From Ruminococcus flavefaciens (GTDB lineage Bacteria; Bacillota; Clostridia; Oscillospirales; Ruminococcaceae), in contig DBXO01000046.1 in NCBI GenBank assembly GCA_002309635.1, positions 27,916-83,542 of the forward strand: a stretch of DNA of 55,627 nucleotides, given 5' to 3'. This document shows positions 43,129-52,117 of the stretch, one piece after another. Position numbers and translations under genes: made by a program. Every line of letters begins with the position of its first letter. Position 1 is the stretch's first letter. The notes below the pieces were generated by a model. That model saw nothing but the letters and a program-made list of their open reading frames with translations. It made no database searches and was not told the origin of the DNA.

Positions 43129-44001
43129 ATGAGTTCTTCAAAATATGGAGTACCCGATCTGGATACTGCCTCCAAGAAAAAGCTTTCACCTGTACAGATA
43201 GCAATATATGTATTTCTGGTGATCATATGCATGACGTACATCTTCCCTCTGCTGTGGGTGTTCAATGTATCGTTCAAGACCAATAAGGAGATATTTACCG
43301 CTCCTTTTGCACTGCCCGAGCGTATATCGTTCGATAACTTCTCCTTCGCGTGGACAGCAGGAAAGCTTGGCATAGCGACACTCAACTCGTTTATTGTGTG
43401 CGTTGCCGCTCTGGTATTAAGCTCACTCATAGGTTCTATGGCCGCATTCGGCATTGCCCGCTTACGCTGGAAGGGCTCAAAGCTTACCATGACCTATTTC
43501 CTTATCGGTATGATGATACCCGTACACTGTGTACTTATCCCCCTCTTCACAAGATTCGCGGATATGCATCTTTCAAACTCGCTTATAGGAATAATAATCC
43601 CTTATCTTACATTCTCGCTTCCGATAACGATATTCATTATGACAGGCTTCTTCAAGGGCCTTCCCAATGAGCTTATCGAATGCGCTTGTATGGAGGGCGC
43701 GAATATATTCCAGATATTCTTCAAAATATGTCTGCCCCTCAGCAAAACAGGTCTTTTTGTAACGGGACTCATGACTTTTGTCGGCAACTGGAACGAGCTT
43801 CTTCTTGCAATGGTATTCATCTCCGATGAAACCAAGAAGACCCTGCCCGTATCACTGTCAAAGTTCGTAGGACCTTACAATACGAACTATTCACAGATGT
43901 TTGCGGCTATTATAATCGCGATCATTCCTACTATTATAGTTTACTGCGCATTCTCCAACAAGATCGTTGACGGTCTTACTGCGGGCGCTGTAAAGGGCTG
44001 A
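43129..44001 (+). CDS. Sugar ABC transporter permease 2 (MalG-like)
   Basis: The 290-residue protein starts at ATG 43129 behind AAGGAGG, 14 bp after permease 1. It has six membrane helices and an EAA loop reading IECACMEGANIFQIFFKICLP. The FVGNWNELLLAMVFI segment is typical of the MalG/UgpE side. It pairs with permease 1. Confidence 0.93.
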   Translation: MSSSKYGVPDLDTASKKKLSPVQIAIYVFLVIICMTYIFPLLWVFNVSFKTNKEIFTAPFALPERISFDNFSFAWTAGKLGIATLNSFIVCVAALVLSSLIGSMAAFGIARLRWKGSKLTMTYFLIGMMIPVHCVLIPLFTRFADMHLSNSLIGIIIPYLTFSLPITIFIMTGFFKGLPNELIECACMEGANIFQIFFKICLPLSKTGLFVTGLMTFVGNWNELLLAMVFISDETKKTLPVSLSKFVGPYNTNYSQMFAAIIIAIIPTIIVYCAFSNKIVDGLTAGAVKG

Positions 44002-44089
44002 TATAGGTATCTGCCAAAACAGATGCTGTCATAGCTGCTATGACGGAACTGTTATAATGATTACACAAAAATTATCTGGAGTTTAATCT

Positions 44090-45562
44090 ATGAAAGCAAA
44101 AATCACTATCAACACCTCGGACACTATCGGCGATATCGACCCCAGGATATACGGCTCCTTTATCGAGCATCTCGGACGTGCGGTCTACGGCGGTATATAT
44201 GAACCGTCACATGAGAGTGCTGACGATATGGGCTTCCGCAAGGACGTACTGGAGCTTGTGAAAACGCTGAAAGTGCCTGTTGTACGCTATCCCGGCGGAA
44301 ATTTCGTGTCAGGCTACAACTGGGAGGACGGTATAGGCGACAGATCAAAACGTCCGCGAAAGCTGGACCTTGCATGGAGCAGTATCGAGACCAATGAGAT
44401 CGGCATTGACGAGTTTCAGGAATGGGCAAAACGTGCAGGAGCAGAAGTAATGATGGCTGTAAATCTCGGTACGCGGGGTGCGGACGAGGCACGGAACCTC
44501 GTTGAATACTGTAACCTTGACACCGATACGTATTATGCGGAGCTCCGACGGAAAAACGGCTTTGACAAGCCCTTCGGGATAAAGATGTGGTGCCTGGGAA
44601 ACGAGATGGACGGCGACTGGCAGATTGGTCACAAGACCCCTCAGGAATATGCCCGTCTCGCCTGTGAGACCGCAAAGCTGATGAAGCTGACCGATCCGAC
44701 CATAGAGCTTGTCGCCTGCGGCAGCTCAGCCCCGACCATGCCTACCTTCGGCGAATGGGAACGTACTGTACTTCGCGAGTGCTACGACCACGTTGACTAC
44801 CTTTCTCTGCACAGCTACTATGGCAATCAGGAGAATGACACTGCGGATTTCCTTGCGTCGTCAATGGATATGGAGCAGTTCATCATAGATACTGCAAAGA
44901 TATGTGACGAGGTAAAAGCGGAGAAGAAGTCCGATAAGGATATCATGCTTTCCTTTGACGAGTGGAACATCTGGTTCCACAGCAATGAGCAGGATAAGCA
45001 TATAGAACACTGGCAGATCGCTCCGCCGCTTTTGGAGGATATCTTCAACTTCGAGGATGCGCTTGTCGTAGGCTGTCTGCTTATAACGCTGCTGCGCCAC
45101 TGCGACAGGGTAAAGGCTGCTTGTCTTGCACAGCTTGTCAACGTTATAGCACCGATAATGACCGAGACAGGCGGCAGACTGTGGGTGCAGCCCATTTATT
45201 ATCCCTTTCTCCATTGTTCGGTCAACGGAAGGGGAACTGTCCTGAATACTGCCTGTGAATGCGGCACCTATGATACAAAGAAGCACAGCAGTGTGCCGTA
45301 TATTGATTGTATCACAGTTGCAAACGGCAGTGATATCACCATGTTTGCAGTCAACCGTTCGGCTGATGAGAGCTGTGAGCTTGAACTCAGCGGATTTGAA
45401 GGATACAGTCTCGTATCCCATACAGTTCTGAAAAACGATGATATGAAACGCTGCAACAGTGCGGATGAACCCGACGCGGTATCACCTGTACAGCAGGAAA
45501 CAGGCGGCGAGGTAACTCTTGCCCCTCGTTCATGGAATATGCTCAGATTTACGGTTAAGTAA
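44090..45562 (+). CDS. abfA: GH51 alpha-L-arabinofuranosidase
   Basis: The 490-residue protein starts at ATG 44090 (weak upstream site CTGGAG). It has the GH51 layout: a TIM barrel with YGSFIEHLGRAVYGGIYEP at the start, the acid/base Glu in CLGNEMDG near residue 172, HSYYG, and the nucleophile Glu in SFDEWNIW near 292. The C-terminal beta domain ends SWNMLRFTV. Length is usual for the family. It has no signal peptide, so it releases arabinose from imported arabinoxylan or arabinan oligomers. It follows the transporter on the same strand and ends at a strong terminator. Confidence 0.95.
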   Translation: MKAKITINTSDTIGDIDPRIYGSFIEHLGRAVYGGIYEPSHESADDMGFRKDVLELVKTLKVPVVRYPGGNFVSGYNWEDGIGDRSKRPRKLDLAWSSIETNEIGIDEFQEWAKRAGAEVMMAVNLGTRGADEARNLVEYCNLDTDTYYAELRRKNGFDKPFGIKMWCLGNEMDGDWQIGHKTPQEYARLACETAKLMKLTDPTIELVACGSSAPTMPTFGEWERTVLRECYDHVDYLSLHSYYGNQENDTADFLASSMDMEQFIIDTAKICDEVKAEKKSDKDIMLSFDEWNIWFHSNEQDKHIEHWQIAPPLLEDIFNFEDALVVGCLLITLLRHCDRVKAACLAQLVNVIAPIMTETGGRLWVQPIYYPFLHCSVNGRGTVLNTACECGTYDTKKHSSVPYIDCITVANGSDITMFAVNRSADESCELELSGFEGYSLVSHTVLKNDDMKRCNSADEPDAVSPVQQETGGEVTLAPRSWNMLRFTVK

Positions 45563-45565
45563 TAA

Positions 45566-45601
45566 AAAAGACCTGCCTGTATGAATTACAGGCAGGTCTT
45601 T
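45566..45601 (+). terminator. Terminator of the arabinofuranosidase gene
   Basis: AAGACCTGCCTGTA, 5-nt loop, then its exact complement ending GTCTTT. Confidence 0.9.
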
Positions 45602-45652
45602 CGCGTTTATTGTGTTTTGACTATGGCAGAATGAAGCTTGTAAATTACCGTA

Positions 45653-45681
45653 TTGAAATATTATCGGAATAATGCTATAAT
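45653..45681 (+). promoter_or_regulatory. Promoter of ktrB-ktrA
   Basis: TTGAAA, 17-bp spacer, TATAAT with an upstream TG. The leader of only ~35 nt leaves no room for a c-di-AMP riboswitch. Confidence 0.78.
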
Positions 45682-45721
45682 AAAATATGTCTATATGATT
45701 ATTACTGGTTGGAGAATTTGT

Positions 45722-47062
45722 ATGAAAAAAGATAAAACACAGAACCTAATACATAACCGGAATCCATTTCGCGTGATAAGCCTTGGCTTTTTGGTACTTG
45801 TACTGAGCGGAGCGCTTCTGCTTATGCTGCCTGTATCATCACAGGAGCGTATCGTTACGCCGTTCAGGGACACGCTTTTCACAGCTATATCAGCCTCCTG
45901 TGTAACAGGTCTTGTGGTACGTGATACAGCTACACACTGGTCGCTTTTCGGACAGATGATAATTCTTGCACTTATTCAGACAGGCGGTATGGGCGTCATT
46001 ACGATAGGTCTCATGATAACGAGAATGTCAGGCAAAAAGGTCGGTCTGTGGTTCCGCGGCATGATGCAGGATTCCATATCCGCACCAAATGTGGGAGGAA
46101 TACTGCAGCTTACAAAGTTTATTCTGAAAATGACCGCGGCTATAGAGCTTACTGGAGCTGCGCTGCTTTATCCTGTATTCTGCCGTGAGTTCGGTGCGGT
46201 AAAGGGGATATGGTACTCGGTTTTTCACTCTGTTTCGGCATTCTGTAATGCAGGTTTCGACCTTATGGGCGTAAGGGAGAAATTCTCATCGCTTACGACC
46301 CTGGGCGCTGACGCTTATGCCAATACTGTGCTTATGCTGCTTATTATTATTGGCGGTATCGGATTCCTCACATGGGACGATATTGTTCAGTACAGATTTC
46401 ACTTCAAGAAATACCGCCTCCAGACCAAGGTGGTACTTGTAACATCCGGGCTCCTTATAAGTCTTCCTGCTCTGTTCTTCTTTTTTACGGAATACAACAG
46501 TGAACCAATGAAGGAACGTATACTGCATTCACTGTTTCAGTCGGTTACGGCAAGAACAGCAGGATTCAACACATCTGATTTTTCTGAAATGAGCGAACCT
46601 GCCGCAGTGCTCATGACTGTGCTCATGCTCATAGGAGGCTGTTCAGGTTCTACGGCAGGCGGTATGAAAACATCGACCGTTGCAGTGCTTTTCCTTGCTG
46701 CACTGAGCGTTTTCCGCCGCAGGAATGACGTCGAGTGCTTTAAGCGCCGCATTCCCGAGGATACTGTCCGAACAGCAGGAGCGATACTGTTTATGTACTT
46801 AACGCTTTTCCTGTCAACGGGAATAGCAATTTCTATGACAGAAGCGCTGCCGCTGATAAGCTGCCTCTTTGAAACAGGCTCTGCACTGGGAACAGCAGGA
46901 CTGACGCTTGGAATAACCACATCGCTTTCGTTGTCCTCTCATATCATACTCATGCTTCTGATGTTTGCAGGACGAGTCGGAGGACTGACGCTGATATATG
47001 CTGCATTTTCCTCAAACAGCGAGGTATCAAGACTTCCGCAGGAAAAGATAACAGTCGGATAA
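45722..47062 (+). CDS. ktrB: Potassium uptake channel subunit KtrB
   Basis: I start at ATG 45722 behind TTGGAG; the frame is open upstream but would include the promoter. The 446-residue membrane protein shows the four-fold TrkH/KtrB pore layout. Filter-type segments include ISASCVTGLVVRD, VSAFCNAGFDLMG, VTARTAGFNTSD and ALGTAGLTLGI, each with the conserved Gly. IGGCSGSTAGGMKTST is a classic family signature. It imports K+ (with Na+) under control of the KtrA ring encoded next. Confidence 0.95.
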   Translation: MKKDKTQNLIHNRNPFRVISLGFLVLVLSGALLLMLPVSSQERIVTPFRDTLFTAISASCVTGLVVRDTATHWSLFGQMIILALIQTGGMGVITIGLMITRMSGKKVGLWFRGMMQDSISAPNVGGILQLTKFILKMTAAIELTGAALLYPVFCREFGAVKGIWYSVFHSVSAFCNAGFDLMGVREKFSSLTTLGADAYANTVLMLLIIIGGIGFLTWDDIVQYRFHFKKYRLQTKVVLVTSGLLISLPALFFFFTEYNSEPMKERILHSLFQSVTARTAGFNTSDFSEMSEPAAVLMTVLMLIGGCSGSTAGGMKTSTVAVLFLAALSVFRRRNDVECFKRRIPEDTVRTAGAILFMYLTLFLSTGIAISMTEALPLISCLFETGSALGTAGLTLGITTSLSLSSHIILMLLMFAGRVGGLTLIYAAFSSNSEVSRLPQEKITVG

Positions 47063-47086
47063 TAAACATTAAAAGGAGAAATAACT

Positions 47087-47725
47087 ATGAAATCAGTTTT
47101 AATAATAGGTGCGGGTCAGTTCGGTATACATATAGCAAGGCGTATGGCTGAACTCAGATGTGAGATAATGGCAATAGACGCCGAGGAAGAACGTATCAAC
47201 GCGATCCTTCCGCTTGTAACCAACGCTCAGATAGGCGACAGTACAAATGCGGATTTTATGCGTTCGCTGGGTATACCAGATTATGACGTATGTATCGTTA
47301 CTATAAGCGACAGCTTTCAGGACTCGCTTGAAACTACGGCTCTGCTCAAGGAACTGGGCGCCAAAAAGGTCATATCCCGCGCTCAGAATGACGTTCAGGA
47401 GAAGTTCCTTCTCCGCAACGGAGCAGATGAAACCGTTTATCCCGAAAAACAGACCGCAATACGTCTTGCAACAAAGGAAGCTTCGGACGACATACTTGAT
47501 GTGTTCCAGCTTGACCATGATATCAATATATATGAGGTCCGCGTTCCGAAAGCATGGAATGGCAGAACCATTGCGGAACTTGATATACGCAAAAAGCATC
47601 ATTTGAATATCATAGCTGTCCGCAAATCAAACCAGCTTGTTGTACCGATGCCGGATATGGAACTTTCAATTGATGATGCGATACTTCTTCTCGGCAATAT
47701 GAAGGATATTCAGAAAGTATTCTGA
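47087..47725 (+). CDS. ktrA: Potassium uptake regulator KtrA (RCK domain)
   Basis: The 212-residue protein starts at ATG 47087 behind AAAGGAG. It opens with a Rossmann nucleotide site, VLIIGAGQFGIHIARRM, with AIDAEEER as the ribose-binding acid, and TNAQIGDSTN. Residues about 130-212 form the RCK_C (TrkA_C) domain. It is a cytosolic octameric ring that gates KtrB in response to ATP/ADP and often c-di-AMP. Confidence 0.95.
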   Translation: MKSVLIIGAGQFGIHIARRMAELRCEIMAIDAEEERINAILPLVTNAQIGDSTNADFMRSLGIPDYDVCIVTISDSFQDSLETTALLKELGAKKVISRAQNDVQEKFLLRNGADETVYPEKQTAIRLATKEASDDILDVFQLDHDINIYEVRVPKAWNGRTIAELDIRKKHHLNIIAVRKSNQLVVPMPDMELSIDDAILLLGNMKDIQKVF

Positions 47726-47765
47726 CATAAGGACAAGCAGTACGTTTTAACTTAATAAAAAAATA

Positions 47766-47812
47766 CAGCAGCTCCGGAAGCGGTCATATCCCGAAGGCAG
47801 CTGCTGTTGTCT
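47766..47812 (+). terminator. Terminator of ktrA
   Basis: CAGCAGCT ... AGCTGCTG outer stem followed by TTGTCTT. Confidence 0.65.
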
Positions 47813-47916
47813 TATATGATTGAGTTGTCGTGAGGATCACGGGTTTTTAATAAAAGTGCAGGATCTGTCGGTGACAGCGGGGAATACTTTGCTTATTATT
47901 GAATCAATATCCATAT

Positions 47917-48537
47917 TTATAGCTTTATTACAACTTCGATTCCGCTGTCAACGGCTTTGCGGAACTTTTCACCGTCTGCGGGACTGCCTGCCACAGTTCC
48001 GTAATGTATCGGAACAGCATACTTCGGACGGATAGTGTTAATAAGCTCCGCAGCTTGTGAAGCGTCGGCGGTGTAAGTGCCGCCGGCGGGAACGAGCGCG
48101 ATATCGCACTTTATCTGCTTGTTGTCGGGAGTAATGTCTGTGTCGCCTGCAATGTAGATGCGTCCGTGTTCGGGACTGTCAATGATATATCCAAGCCAGC
48201 CGCTGGCCTGAGGGTGGAAAGGCTTGCCTGTATTGTACGCAGGGACAGCCTCAAATATAACTCCGAGGACCTCGGACTTCCCGCCTGCGGACACCTGCTT
48301 CACGGTCAGACCAAGCTCGTCAGGTTCATTCATTGAAGCCGGACAGACTATGACAGTGCCGGACTTCATGACCTTGCGGATATCATCGGGGGAGTAGTGG
48401 TCGAAGTGGCTGTGTGTTATGAGAATTATGTCGGCGTCATGGGGAGCGCCGCTGATGTTGTACGGGTCGGAGTAGATTATCTTTCCCTCGTCAATGCGGA
48501 TGCTGCTGTGTTCGTTAATGGTAATAAAATCAAGCAT
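47917..48537 (-). CDS. UlaG-like metallo-beta-lactamase-fold hydrolase
   Basis: The 206-residue protein starts at ATG 48537 behind GGGAGGT. It has the MBL metal motif THSHFDHY near residue 41, AGDTD near residue 130, and a final His in VPIHYG near 177. This matches the short L-ascorbate-6-phosphate lactonase-like (UlaG/UPF0173) group of cytosolic metal-dependent hydrolases. No ascorbate genes adjoin, so the substrate is open. Confidence 0.9.
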   Translation of the reverse strand: MLDFITINEHSSIRIDEGKIIYSDPYNISGAPHDADIILITHSHFDHYSPDDIRKVMKSGTVIVCPASMNEPDELGLTVKQVSAGGKSEVLGVIFEAVPAYNTGKPFHPQASGWLGYIIDSPEHGRIYIAGDTDITPDNKQIKCDIALVPAGGTYTADASQAAELINTIRPKYAVPIHYGTVAGSPADGEKFRKAVDSGIEVVIKL

Positions 48538-48568
48538 GATGTGACCTCCCGTCGTAATTGTTTTTCAA

Positions 48569-48597
48569 ATTATAGCATAAAATGGCAGAAATAGCAA
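48569..48597 (-). promoter_or_regulatory. Promoter of the MBL-fold hydrolase gene
   Basis: Minus strand: TTGCTA, 17-bp spacer, TATAAT. Confidence 0.7.
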
Positions 48598-48616
48598 GCG
48601 GTCTCCGTGATAATTC

Positions 48617-48645
48617 TTGCAAAAGCATTGAAATAATGGTATAAT
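48617..48645 (+). promoter_or_regulatory. Promoter of corA
   Basis: TTGCAA, 17-bp spacer, TATAAT. No M-box-length leader follows. Confidence 0.72.
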
Positions 48646-48674
48646 GTGGTATATTCAATAACAGGAGCATAGCT

Positions 48675-49592
48675 ATGTATTACTATATAAAAAACACGCT
48701 TGAAAAAACAAAGAAGCTGGACTTCAAAGGCAAAAGCGGTCAGTTCGTTGCTGTGCTGACGTCCGCAGAATGGCTGGAAAACAGGGACAGGTTCGATATG
48801 GGAATCGAAATGGACATCGACCTTTCTGCTATCCATTCCACAAAGGCAGAGGTCAACTACGATTCGCTGACGGGCACTTTTTCTATCCCCGACAGGGAGA
48901 ACATTTCGCTGCCAAACACTAATTTTGCCTTTGCTCTCGACGAAAAGGGAATCGTTTTCATCGATGACAGCGGCTTCGTGGACAGAACTATCGGCAATAT
49001 TATCAGTTCCAAGCGCTGGACAATGCCGAGTCTCGAACGCTTCATATATGACTTCCTCGAGCAGATAGTTGCCCGTGACCAGTTGATACTCGAACGCGTG
49101 GATAAGGAGCTCGACACGATAGAGTCGAATATCCTTTACGGTGAGGAAAAAGACCCGTCGCAGAGAGTCAGCCGTATCAGGAGCGACCTCCGTGATATGC
49201 GTATCCACTATGAGCAGCTTCTCGACCTCGGTCAGGAGCTTGAAGAAAACGAAAACGATTTCTTCAACGAGGACAATACCCGCTATTTCCATCTGTTCAC
49301 GCAGCGCGTTTCTCGGCTTCACGATGTGACGGCTTCGCTCCGTGAGTATTCCATACAGATACGCGACCTGTATCAGTCACAGCTCGACATAAAGCAGAAC
49401 CGCATAATGGCTCTGCTGACTATAATAACTTCCATATTCATGCCGCTGACGCTCATCGCAGGCTGGTACGGTATGAACTTCAGGTATATGCCCGAGCTCG
49501 AATACAAGTGGGCTTATCCTGCTGTTATCGCAGTCAGCATTATAATCGTTATTGTCAGTCTGATTTTTTTCAAAAAGAAAAAGTGGCTGTAA
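48675..49592 (+). CDS. corA: CorA-family magnesium/divalent-cation channel
   Basis: The 305-residue protein starts at ATG 48675 behind CAGGAG. A soluble N-terminal alpha/beta domain and a long charged stalk helix (about residues 140-235) precede two C-terminal membrane helices. The selectivity motif YGMNFRYMPE follows the first helix near residue 265. The Lys-rich KKKKWL end is standard. It imports Mg2+ or related ions as a pentamer. Confidence 0.95.
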   Translation: MYYYIKNTLEKTKKLDFKGKSGQFVAVLTSAEWLENRDRFDMGIEMDIDLSAIHSTKAEVNYDSLTGTFSIPDRENISLPNTNFAFALDEKGIVFIDDSGFVDRTIGNIISSKRWTMPSLERFIYDFLEQIVARDQLILERVDKELDTIESNILYGEEKDPSQRVSRIRSDLRDMRIHYEQLLDLGQELEENENDFFNEDNTRYFHLFTQRVSRLHDVTASLREYSIQIRDLYQSQLDIKQNRIMALLTIITSIFMPLTLIAGWYGMNFRYMPELEYKWAYPAVIAVSIIIVIVSLIFFKKKKWL

Positions 49593-49597
49593 AAAGT

Positions 49598-49632
49598 ATC
49601 GGGAACAGTGAAAACTGTTCCCGATTTTGTCT
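49598..49632 (+). terminator. Terminator of corA
   Basis: ATCGGGAACAGT ... ACTGTTCCCGAT followed by TTTGTCTT. Confidence 0.85.
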
Positions 49633-49752
49633 TATATCACTTGTTCGCTGCTGTGCAGGGCTATGAGCTTTTCGCTCATTATGGAATCACCCTTCCTTCT
49701 TAAAATCAATCCTAACCAGTGGCTTGTTTATTACTATGTTTTATCATCATGA

Positions 49753-50172
49753 TCAGTACAGATGTATCCCGTGAATAGTTTCTTTATTATTCTGAATGAT
49801 CAATTTTTCATAGCTGCGGCTTATCATCCCTAATTCCAAGTCATCATATATCCTAATAAAACGTGCAGACTCTAAAACAAGAGATATCATTTTCCTGATT
49901 TCGTCAGAGTCGGTGATTGCAGTTTCTATTATGTCTATATTCCATATTATATGAGAGTAGATACATCCTCCCCGCAGACAATACCTGTGATTATTATAAT
50001 CTGCAATCAAAAGAAACATCCAATGTGGTCCTGGTGTATTTAGAACATATATAGTCAGTTCATCAGTGTACAAGATACCCAAAAGACCGCATCTTCTTTT
50101 GTTACTTTGCGCTCCGAGTTGTTCTAAGATCCTTTTTCGTTCTTTATCATCTTTGACTTTGACATATTCCAT
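49753..50172 (-). CDS. Hypothetical protein (139 aa)
   Basis: The start at ATG 50172 has a GAGGTG site inside the end of the upstream methyltransferase gene, which it overlaps by 49 bp. The protein is soluble, rich in Ile, Tyr and Asp, with no signal peptide or motif I recognise. It seems translationally coupled to the methyltransferase and is the last of three overlapping genes. Confidence 0.65.
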   Translation of the reverse strand: MEYVKVKDDKERKRILEQLGAQSNKRRCGLLGILYTDELTIYVLNTPGPHWMFLLIADYNNHRYCLRGGCIYSHIIWNIDIIETAITDSDEIRKMISLVLESARFIRIYDDLELGMISRSYEKLIIQNNKETIHGIHLY

Positions 50173-50804
50173 TGTATCACCTCAGTTTTCCTGTAATCCA
50201 ACCTCACCAGTGCCTTGCCGTTAGGCAGGGGACAGGACTCCTGCAATATCAGCGTGTAGCCTGTCTCGTTCATGGCAGCCGTCAGTGCCGCTTCTTCCAT
50301 CTGGTGATGAACCTCGTCAAGTTTGTCGAATGTTTGGAGGTACGGCGACTCTGACACCCACTGATTCTCGTCGGTGTTTATCTGTATCACGCAGGACACA
50401 TACTGGGGAGCAGTCTGCAAAACGGCTTTCTGAAATGCTCCGTAGCCGATGTATTCGATAAGCAGATTCGCTATGAGGAGCTGAGTTTTCGGCAGTTTTT
50501 CGGCTTCGTTCACAAGGTCGGTGTGCAGGCATTCCAGTATGCCTGAAAGCTCTGGATATCGCTCGGATACCGCATGGAGATAGTCCGCGTTTATGTCAAC
50601 GCCGTAGACCCTGCGGAACTTGTCGGGACTGACATGTTCAAGACCGTTGCCGCCTGCGATACCCAGCACCATTGCGGTCTCGGCAGGGTAGGCGCTGAAC
50701 TGCTTCTGCATTATGGAATTCATCGCCTGAAGCTGGCGCACGGAGTCAAGGTTCATGTGCTTTTCGTAGTCGTCAAGACTTATTTCTTCCCATGGATTGC
50801 TCAT
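50124..50804 (-). CDS. Class I SAM-dependent methyltransferase
   Basis: I start at ATG 50804 behind GGAGAGG, giving 226 residues. The SAM site is AMVLGIAGGNGLEHV near residue 48, with GVDINADYL as the acidic ribose step and LLIANLLIEYIGY as motif IV. The start overlaps the kinase-like gene stop in an ATGA. The C-terminus runs some 15 residues beyond the usual end, into the next gene. Substrate unknown. Confidence 0.82.
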   Translation of the reverse strand: MSNPWEEISLDDYEKHMNLDSVRQLQAMNSIMQKQFSAYPAETAMVLGIAGGNGLEHVSPDKFRRVYGVDINADYLHAVSERYPELSGILECLHTDLVNEAEKLPKTQLLIANLLIEYIGYGAFQKAVLQTAPQYVSCVIQINTDENQWVSESPYLQTFDKLDEVHHQMEEAALTAAMNETGYTLILQESCPLPNGKALVRLDYRKTEVIQWNMSKSKMIKNEKGS

Positions 50805-51313
50805 ATGCAGCACCTCTCCAGGTCATACTCATCGTCTATCAAAAAATATTCGAGCCCGTGACTGATACAGCCGCGGAGATACTTCAGATTGTCCTGTATC
50901 GTCTCCTCAATGCCGAGGTCGTTGGAGAGCCTCTTTTCGATAACGTTCCCGAAGCTGACAATGTCGGTGAAATGGCTGTTTATGTAGCTTTCGCTCATAA
51001 CAAGACAGATGTATTTTATCTGCGGCAGGTAGTCCTCGTCAAAGCTGTCCTTCCAGTCGAAGGGGATATAACAGCCCTCGATTATGAGGTTCTGACCGTT
51101 CTCAATGGCAGTTTTTATAATCTCTTTCAGAATGTTCCAGAGGTATACCGTAAGCTTGTCATCGTCGTAGGGCGTGAGCTTGGTCTGACCGCTTCTTATC
51201 AGCCCCATTTTCAGGTGGTCTATTGACAGATAAGGGTATTTGTATTTTTCAAGCAGTTTCTGCGCAAGCAGCGTTTTCCCCGTGTGGGAAGCTCCTGTTA
51301 TCAGTATTATCAT
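50801..51313 (-). CDS. P-loop nucleotide kinase-like ATPase
   Basis: The 170-residue protein begins with a Walker A motif GASHTGKT at residues 7-14, then SIDHLKMGLIRSG, a lid region, and IIEGCYIP as the Walker B-like strand. The size and layout match small adenylate-kinase/zeta-toxin-like phosphotransferases. It shares a four-base ATGA overlap with the methyltransferase gene. No antitoxin-like gene adjoins. The ribosome site is weak. Confidence 0.8.
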   Translation of the reverse strand: MIILITGASHTGKTLLAQKLLEKYKYPYLSIDHLKMGLIRSGQTKLTPYDDDKLTVYLWNILKEIIKTAIENGQNLIIEGCYIPFDWKDSFDEDYLPQIKYICLVMSESYINSHFTDIVSFGNVIEKRLSNDLGIEETIQDNLKYLRGCISHGLEYFLIDDEYDLERCCI

Positions 51314-51531
51314 AGGCTTGAACCCGGATCCTTTCTGTTTTTACATAATTATACCATATTGGGAGATGTTTTTCAATCACAGGCCTTTTTCAACTGGACA
51401 AATCAGCGATGTTATGATATGATCTGTGTATTGAAAAATGCTTTTGTATTGATACCAATGACAGATGCAGAAGGTGATGATATGCACTATGATGTTGTTT
51501 TTTTACAGCGGAAAACAGATTATATAAAATT

Positions 51532-51559
51532 AAAGTCCGAGGATTTATTCCCGGACTTT
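51532..51559 (-). terminator. Terminator of the metal-operon lipoprotein gene
   Basis: AAAGTCCG ... CGGACTTT, followed on the minus strand by AATTTTATA. The remaining sequence from 51314 to 51585 holds no gene I can support. Confidence 0.6.
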
Positions 51560-51585
51560 ATTAATATCACCATATAATTCTTTGT

Positions 51586-52098
51586 TTACCATTTCAGTGT
51601 ATCATCGGCCTGCATCTCAGCATTAAGCAGCTGACAATAAGTTGCATCGTTTTCTGTGTAAGAATTAAATTCACCTGTAACTGTTATCTCTGTATTGAGA
51701 GCTGGATAATCGTCAGGATATTTATGCTCGCCTTTAAGTACGAATTCTATACCTTGAGAACAGCAGGCGGTAGCGTCATTTATCAGAACCGCAAAGAACT
51801 CCCTGCCGTCGTTCTCCTTGAAATATGAAAACGGTCCTTTAACTTTTACTTTTTTGCCAAGGTAGTTATCGCTGCAATTAATCATATCATATACTTGAGC
51901 ATAAACCATGTTTGAATTCATCTGAGTCAGATCAATTTCTATATTTTCGGAACTGCTTTCTGAATCAGAATTTGTATCTGATACAGCCGACGGTGACTGA
52001 TTATCATAGTTGTTATTATCTGCTGTTGAAGTACTTCCGCAGCCTGAAAGGAGAAAGAATGCCGATGTTAAAACTGAGATCAAACTGAATTTTTTCAT
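51586..52098 (-). CDS. Lipoprotein with OB-like domain in metal operon
   Basis: I start at ATG 52098 behind GGAGGT, giving 170 residues. The lipobox is LLSGCGS, followed by an Asn/Ser-rich tether. Residues about 70-170 form a beta-rich domain: YLGKKVKVKGPFSYF, a FFAVLINDATACCSQGIEF strand with two adjacent Cys, and NTEITVTGEFNSY. It recalls OB-fold domains found in some metal-linked lipoproteins. It ends the operon with the GTPase and the metal-binding lipoprotein, so a role in extracellular metal handling is likely; the CC pair could be a ligand. Confidence 0.78.
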   Translation of the reverse strand: MKKFSLISVLTSAFFLLSGCGSTSTADNNNYDNQSPSAVSDTNSDSESSSENIEIDLTQMNSNMVYAQVYDMINCSDNYLGKKVKVKGPFSYFKENDGREFFAVLINDATACCSQGIEFVLKGEHKYPDDYPALNTEITVTGEFNSYTENDATYCQLLNAEMQADDTLKW

Positions 52099-52117
52099 AA
52101 TATACCTCCAATGTGGT

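Noticed and set aside
45688..45721. c-di-AMP riboswitch before ktrB
   Set aside because: The promoter lies about 40 bp from the ATG, too close for such an element.
51284..51577. 97-codon plus-strand frame in the gap before the metal-operon lipoprotein
   Set aside because: No start signal, low-complexity content, and it overlaps the P-loop gene start and a terminator.
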